Below are positions 5,805 to 8,625 of a stretch of 8,625 nucleotides of DNA, in pieces. The number at the start of each line of letters is the position of its first letter. Position 1 is the first letter of the stretch. The position numbers and the translations under genes were made by a program. The notes under the pieces are model-generated. The model saw only the letters and a program-made list of their open reading frames with translations, was not told the DNA's origin and searched no databases. Origin of the DNA: JAGVYE01 sp964502785 (GTDB taxonomy: Archaea; Nanobdellota; Nanobdellia; Woesearchaeales; GW2011-AR9); NCBI GenBank assembly GCA_964502785.1, contig CAZCXW010000050.1, positions 1 to 8,625 of the forward strand, written 5' to 3'.

Positions 5805-6470
5805 TTAGAACTGGCCTAGCGTCTTCTGTTTCTTTTTTTCTATTATTTCTTTGTAGGACTGCCAGTTCTTGCGAAACAATTTAGCGTGAAGTTCATGATA
5901 CTTCTCCAGAAAGTCTTTTGTTTTCGGGTCGCTCATATACCCCGAACCGAAATCAATGCCAATTTCCTTTCTTTTACTTTCTATCCAACGATCTCTGATC
6001 ACTTTGGCAATAATCGAAGCGGCACTGACAGCAGGATAATTCACATCGGCTTTATGTTCGGCAATGAGTTCTGCTTTCTGCTGTATTGTTTTATCTAATC
6101 TTTCCCATACATATTCTTTATAGGCTTTGAGGTTAGGGCTAGGACAATCTAGGATAATTTTATCCGGATCTAATTCCGAGACTAAGCGGGCGGATGTTTC
6201 GGCCTCTAACCAATTAAGATTAGATTCAATCATAGAAAGGTCAATGGCATCTGGCTCCACAAGTTCAACTCGGAAATCATGAACAATCTCCCTAATCCGT
6301 TCGAAAAGATCCTCACGCACTTCAGAGCTCAGAAGCTTGCTATCTTTAACTCCCAGCCATTGAAGTTTCTTAAGATCTTCTTCTTTGAATGCTAACGCTG
6401 CCATGACAAGGGGGCCAAGAACGGGGCCTCTCCCAGCTTCATCCAGTCCGACGATAATTTTGGAAGGCAT
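5805..6470 (-). CDS. rnhB: Ribonuclease HII with C-terminal PCNA-binding motif
   Basis: 221 residues, the usual archaeal length. RNase HII nicks 5' of single ribonucleotides in DNA and degrades RNA in hybrids. All family motifs are intact: D10 and E11 in VGLDEAGRGPVLGP (GRG 13-15 senses the ribo-deoxyribo junction), GVKDSKLL (40-47), D108 (ILDCPS), D142 (HKADVNYPAVSAAS), AKVIRDR (155-161) and the tyrosine region GSGYMSDP with Y178. HKAD and FGSGYMSDPKT are of the archaeal pattern. The protein ends in QKTLGQF (215-221), a QxxLxxF motif at the extreme C-terminus that would tether the enzyme to the PCNA sliding clamp. The ATG at 6470 is the natural start, with the catalytic motif eight residues in. 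The gene lies 59 nt after the hypothetical gene and upstream of the hairpin array. Confidence 0.95.
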   Translation of the reverse strand: MPSKIIVGLDEAGRGPVLGPLVMAALAFKEEDLKKLQWLGVKDSKLLSSEVREDLFERIREIVHDFRVELVEPDAIDLSMIESNLNWLEAETSARLVSELDPDKIILDCPSPNLKAYKEYVWERLDKTIQQKAELIAEHKADVNYPAVSAASIIAKVIRDRWIESKRKEIGIDFGSGYMSDPKTKDFLEKYHELHAKLFRKNWQSYKEIIEKKKQKTLGQF

Positions 6471-6484
6471 ATATTTATTCTCTG

Positions 6485-6506
6485 TTCATTAAAGCTTTTT
6501 TAAGAG
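6485..6506 (-). promoter_or_regulatory. Weak candidate promoter region of RNase HII
   Basis: Two TATA-like stretches on the minus strand, CTTAAAAAAG (near 6502) and CTTTAATG (near 6490), lie about 32 and 20 nt before the ATG at 6470. Neither is a strong match, and no Shine-Dalgarno sequence is seen. Readthrough from the upstream gene is also possible. Confidence 0.25.
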
Positions 6507-6529
6507 TTGTGTAAAAGTGTGTGTCTGTT

Positions 6530-6994
6530 CTATCCTTTCCTAACCCATTCTTCAAAATTAGACTTAAATCGTTCCTCGGCTTCTTTGAGCTTAGCTTCAT
6601 TGGTGCTGTATGCTTCGTGCACCAAACGATTGATAAGAGCATCGAGACGAGCAGCATCTGGTTGATGTGCTCTCCAGACTTGAAAATGGCTTTGATAAGG
6701 CTCATTTTCCGTATTTGCCCCCATTAAATCAATGTGTGGACTAAAGACCGCTAGACAATACCTTTTTGTTTCAGAAGGCAAACCTTTACGTTCAAGCAGA
6801 ACATAACCCCATTCATTAGGGAGAGGATATTCGCCGCGAAAAGGGAATAAGTAAGGTCCTCTTTCTGAGGAAAGAACATCTGACGAATGAAAAGAAGGAT
6901 CCCAAAAACGGAGTTCCCAATCAATCATAAGAGTCGAATCTAGAGCATTATAGAGTTTTTGAACATCAATGTCTATCTTTAATCCATAAGACAT
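6530..6994 (-). CDS. Hypothetical protein, 154 residues
   Basis: I do not recognise this family. No signal peptide, membrane segment or metal motif is seen, so it is probably cytoplasmic. Residues 1-110 are a compact mixed region rich in aromatic residues and prolines (WELRFWDPSFH, YLFPFRGEYPLPNEWGYVLLERKG, YCLAVFSPHIDLMG). Residues 113-152 form a highly charged, probably amphipathic helix (DAARLDALINRLVHEAY, then EAKLKEAEERFKSNFEEWV). A smaller overlapping reading frame at 6475-6705 is much less protein-like. The ATG at 6994 is supported by a TATA-like element 26 nt upstream. The gene runs in the same direction as RNase HII, 59 nt ahead of it; a functional link is not shown. Confidence 0.7.
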   Translation of the reverse strand: MSYGLKIDIDVQKLYNALDSTLMIDWELRFWDPSFHSSDVLSSERGPYLFPFRGEYPLPNEWGYVLLERKGLPSETKRYCLAVFSPHIDLMGANTENEPYQSHFQVWRAHQPDAARLDALINRLVHEAYSTNEAKLKEAEERFKSNFEEWVRKG

Positions 6995-7015
6995 GCTTTC
7001 TTTTATTTAGACGAA

Positions 7016-7025
7016 CTTAAAAATC
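7016..7025 (-). promoter_or_regulatory. Candidate TATA box for the 154-residue gene
   Basis: The minus strand has GATTTTTAAG centred about 26 nt before the ATG at 6994, the spacing expected for a leaderless archaeal mRNA. The sequence is AT-rich throughout, so the match is only moderately informative. Confidence 0.35.
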
Positions 7026-7065
7026 TTGCGGTGGACAAATAGAATAAAACTATATTCTTTAAACT

Positions 7066-7080
7066 AGACCAAAAAATAAT
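7066..7080 (-). terminator. Possible T-tract terminator after the propeller protein
   Basis: About 30 nt after the stop at 7108 the minus strand reads AATTATTTTTTGG. Archaeal RNA polymerase often ends on such T-tracts without a hairpin, and none is visible here. The placement is right but the evidence is thin. Confidence 0.3.
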
Positions 7081-7107
7081 TGAGCCATTATCTCTTTTCT
7101 AAATAAT

Positions 7108-8625
7108 TTACTGAATGGCATTATTTATTTTATATATACCAACAGTTCCAGACTGAGGGTTATTTCTTATAACAAAAAGATTGCCTCTCCTATTTGATTC
7201 AAGATCATTAAAAAAAGCAGACCCGGCTGCCGTATTTGGCGTTTCTCTAAAGATATTCCATGTTTGACCGCCATCTGTTGATTGATAAATTATTGAAGAA
7301 ATACTAAAGAAATGATTTAATGGGTTATAAGGGTGAATGTGATAATCCCATACAGCACCAGTTCCAAAAAAATGATTCCATTCTCTTTGAAATTCATTTA
7401 ATTTCCAAAGTGCAGATTTTTCTTGTCCGAAAACCCATTCAGTATTTTGAGTATGAGGATTGACTATTGACTTTATTACTAGGCCATGCCAATCTAGACC
7501 ATTTGAAATTGTTTCCCAAGTATTGCCTCCGTCTAACGTCCTTAATATGTAATAATTGTCAAAATTCTGCCCAGTTCCCAGTGGCCATGGATAATTAAAG
7601 TGAGAGCCATCTTCACTTGTGATATAAAGAATATTTGGGTTCTGTGGATCTTGATCAACATCCCAAACAACTCTGTTTTCAGTTGATCTGTCATTAGGTG
7701 GAACAATTATAGAGTTACTAAATGGAGTATAGGAAAATGTTCGACCAAAATCAGTAGATACATATATTCCCCACTGTCTGTATCCCCCGGGAAGATATAA
7801 CTTACCTGAAACAAAACGATCTGCAAAAATAAGTTTACCCCCCCCTTGTACTGGCTGGTAAATCGGATTGCTCGTATATCTAAACGGAGGAAAACTATAT
7901 GTTTCAGTGTAAGTACGTCCCCAATCTGTAGAGAAATAGGTTTGATTTCCTAAAATACCATAAACTATGTGGGGATTTATTTTATCGATTTCTATATCTG
8001 CTAACGGAATGATTTCAATCCAATTCTTACCACAATCTTCTGAGTAATATGCTTTTGCTCTTGGATAATTACCCGAATTTAGAACTATTCTTTTTGCTAA
8101 AATAAAATTATTATTTAATTGGTTTACAATAACTTCCACAAATCCTTGCCCTGCTAATATAACCCCTTCTGGGGTAGTCGCACATTCATCGACTTCAATT
8201 TTGCAGTGGTCATTACATCCATCACCACTGAATATATTCCCATCATCACACTGTTCTGTTCCTTCAACTTTCCCATTACCACAAACACTTGAGCTCTGCT
8301 GGCAAGGATTTCCAGGGGGCAAAGAACAAGTCCATCCAGATTCTATAACACACACGTTTGAACAACCATCACCAGACAATCTATTGCCGTCATCGCAGGA
8401 TTCTCCACCGTTTCGAATTCTATTACCACAACGGGAACAAATACCATTAGAACACGTTGCTCCGGGAGGACAGGAAGTTATTGCTGAGCCTAGACCAGAG
8501 CCAGAATTGGTACATCTAAACTGCTTTACACGCAATGCATCGACGCACACATCATTGTAACTCTTTGTATTATAATGAACATATCCAAAAACGAAAGGAT
8601 CATTCTGAGGATCGGAATCTGTACA
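7108..8625 (-). CDS. Secreted cysteine-rich (DUF4215) and Asp-box propeller protein (partial, 5' end outside window)
   Basis: The frame is open to the right edge with 505 codons in view. The GTG at 8550 is internal, because upstream codons continue an archaeal CxDSD domain (residues 1-38 here: CTDSDPQNDPFVFGYV..VCVDALRVKQFRC). Two DUF4215 'Myxococcus' cysteine repeats follow: CGNRIRNGGESCDDGN..GWTC (66-100) and CGNGKVEGTEQCDDGN..CKIE (115-144). The rest is a beta-propeller-like domain with five Asp-boxes, (S/T)x-D-x-G-x-(T/N)-(W/Y/F), at about 195 (SEDCGKNW), 232 (STDWGRTY), 290 (STDFGRTF), 363 (TLDGGNTW) and 449 (STDGGQTW). Asp-box propellers occur in sialidases, sortilin-like receptors and GH74 enzymes. 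No sialidase arginine triad can be identified, so a binding or structural role outside the cell is more likely. The paired cysteines require an oxidising extracellular environment. The missing N-terminus should hold a signal peptide. Confidence 0.88.
   Translation of the reverse strand, partial: CTDSDPQNDPFVFGYVHYNTKSYNDVCVDALRVKQFRCTNSGSGLGSAITSCPPGATCSNGICSRCGNRIRNGGESCDDGNRLSGDGCSNVCVIESGWTCSLPPGNPCQQSSSVCGNGKVEGTEQCDDGNIFSGDGCNDHCKIEVDECATTPEGVILAGQGFVEVIVNQLNNNFILAKRIVLNSGNYPRAKAYYSEDCGKNWIEIIPLADIEIDKINPHIVYGILGNQTYFSTDWGRTYTETYSFPPFRYTSNPIYQPVQGGGKLIFADRFVSGKLYLPGGYRQWGIYVSTDFGRTFSYTPFSNSIIVPPNDRSTENRVVWDVDQDPQNPNILYITSEDGSHFNYPWPLGTGQNFDNYYILRTLDGGNTWETISNGLDWHGLVIKSIVNPHTQNTEWVFGQEKSALWKLNEFQREWNHFFGTGAVWDYHIHPYNPLNHFFSISSIIYQSTDGGQTWNIFRETPNTAAGSAFFNDLESNRRGNLFVIRNNPQSGTVGIYKINNAIQ

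Noticed and set aside
6475..6705. Small minus-strand reading frame of 76 residues
   Set aside because: It overlaps the more protein-like 154-residue frame in another phase and has no start signal or recognisable composition.
8548..8550. GTG at 8550 as the start of the propeller protein
   Set aside because: The frame stays open upstream to the window edge and encodes the start of the same cysteine-containing domain, so the true start is outside the window.
8201..8560. Plus-strand reading frame of 119 residues
   Set aside because: It is opposite the DUF4215 repeats, whose domain evidence is clear; the frame is a mirror of their biased codons.

Overview
All credible genes in this window lie on the minus strand (transcription right to left), at roughly 38-40% G+C by eye. 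Several features point to an archaeon. AT-rich TATA boxes sit about 24-27 nt before the start codons of promoter-proximal genes, implying leaderless mRNAs. The one operon-internal gene with a clear ribosome-binding site has AAGGTGATC. The RNase HII is of archaeal type and ends in a PCNA-binding (PIP-like) motif. Secreted proteins of the kind seen in DPANN/Woesearchaeota-like genomes (CxDSD domain, DUF4215 'Myxococcus' cysteine repeats, lipoproteins) are present. The lineage guess is an inference; there is no rRNA or marker gene to fix it.

Layout in transcription order, right to left. (1) 8625-7108: the C-terminal part of a large secreted protein with cysteine-rich DUF4215 repeats and an Asp-box (BNR/sortilin-like) propeller. 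(2) 6994-6530: an unrecognised 154-residue protein. (3) 6470-5805: RNase HII. (4) 5755-5553: a 200-nt noncoding array of four hairpins. (5) 5543-4740: RNase HIII. (6) 4710-3535: a beta-helix-like lipoprotein with its own promoter. (7) 3464-1: a three-gene operon of an amidohydrolase-fold lipoprotein, a glycoside-hydrolase-like lipoprotein (4-nt overlap) and a membrane protein with an outer M23/lipoyl-like domain (23-nt overlap, cut by the window edge).

The most unusual element is the noncoding array between the two RNase H genes. Four stem-loops repeat every 45-47 nt. Their flanks (TTTTA-K-TATATA-Y-TAAAA type) and loops (ATTCRAAC-like) resemble each other, but their stems differ completely in sequence while pairing perfectly (9-12 bp). 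This looks like homologous units with covarying stems, so pairing itself appears to be selected or generated. It is not a CRISPR array, tRNA or ordinary single terminator. Its flanks resemble archaeal TATA boxes on both strands.

The remaining genes suggest a cell-surface module of lipoproteins and membrane-anchored enzyme-like proteins, at least one of which may be catalytically dead. It sits next to a nucleic-acid maintenance pair, two RNase H2-type enzymes that remove RNA from RNA-DNA hybrids.
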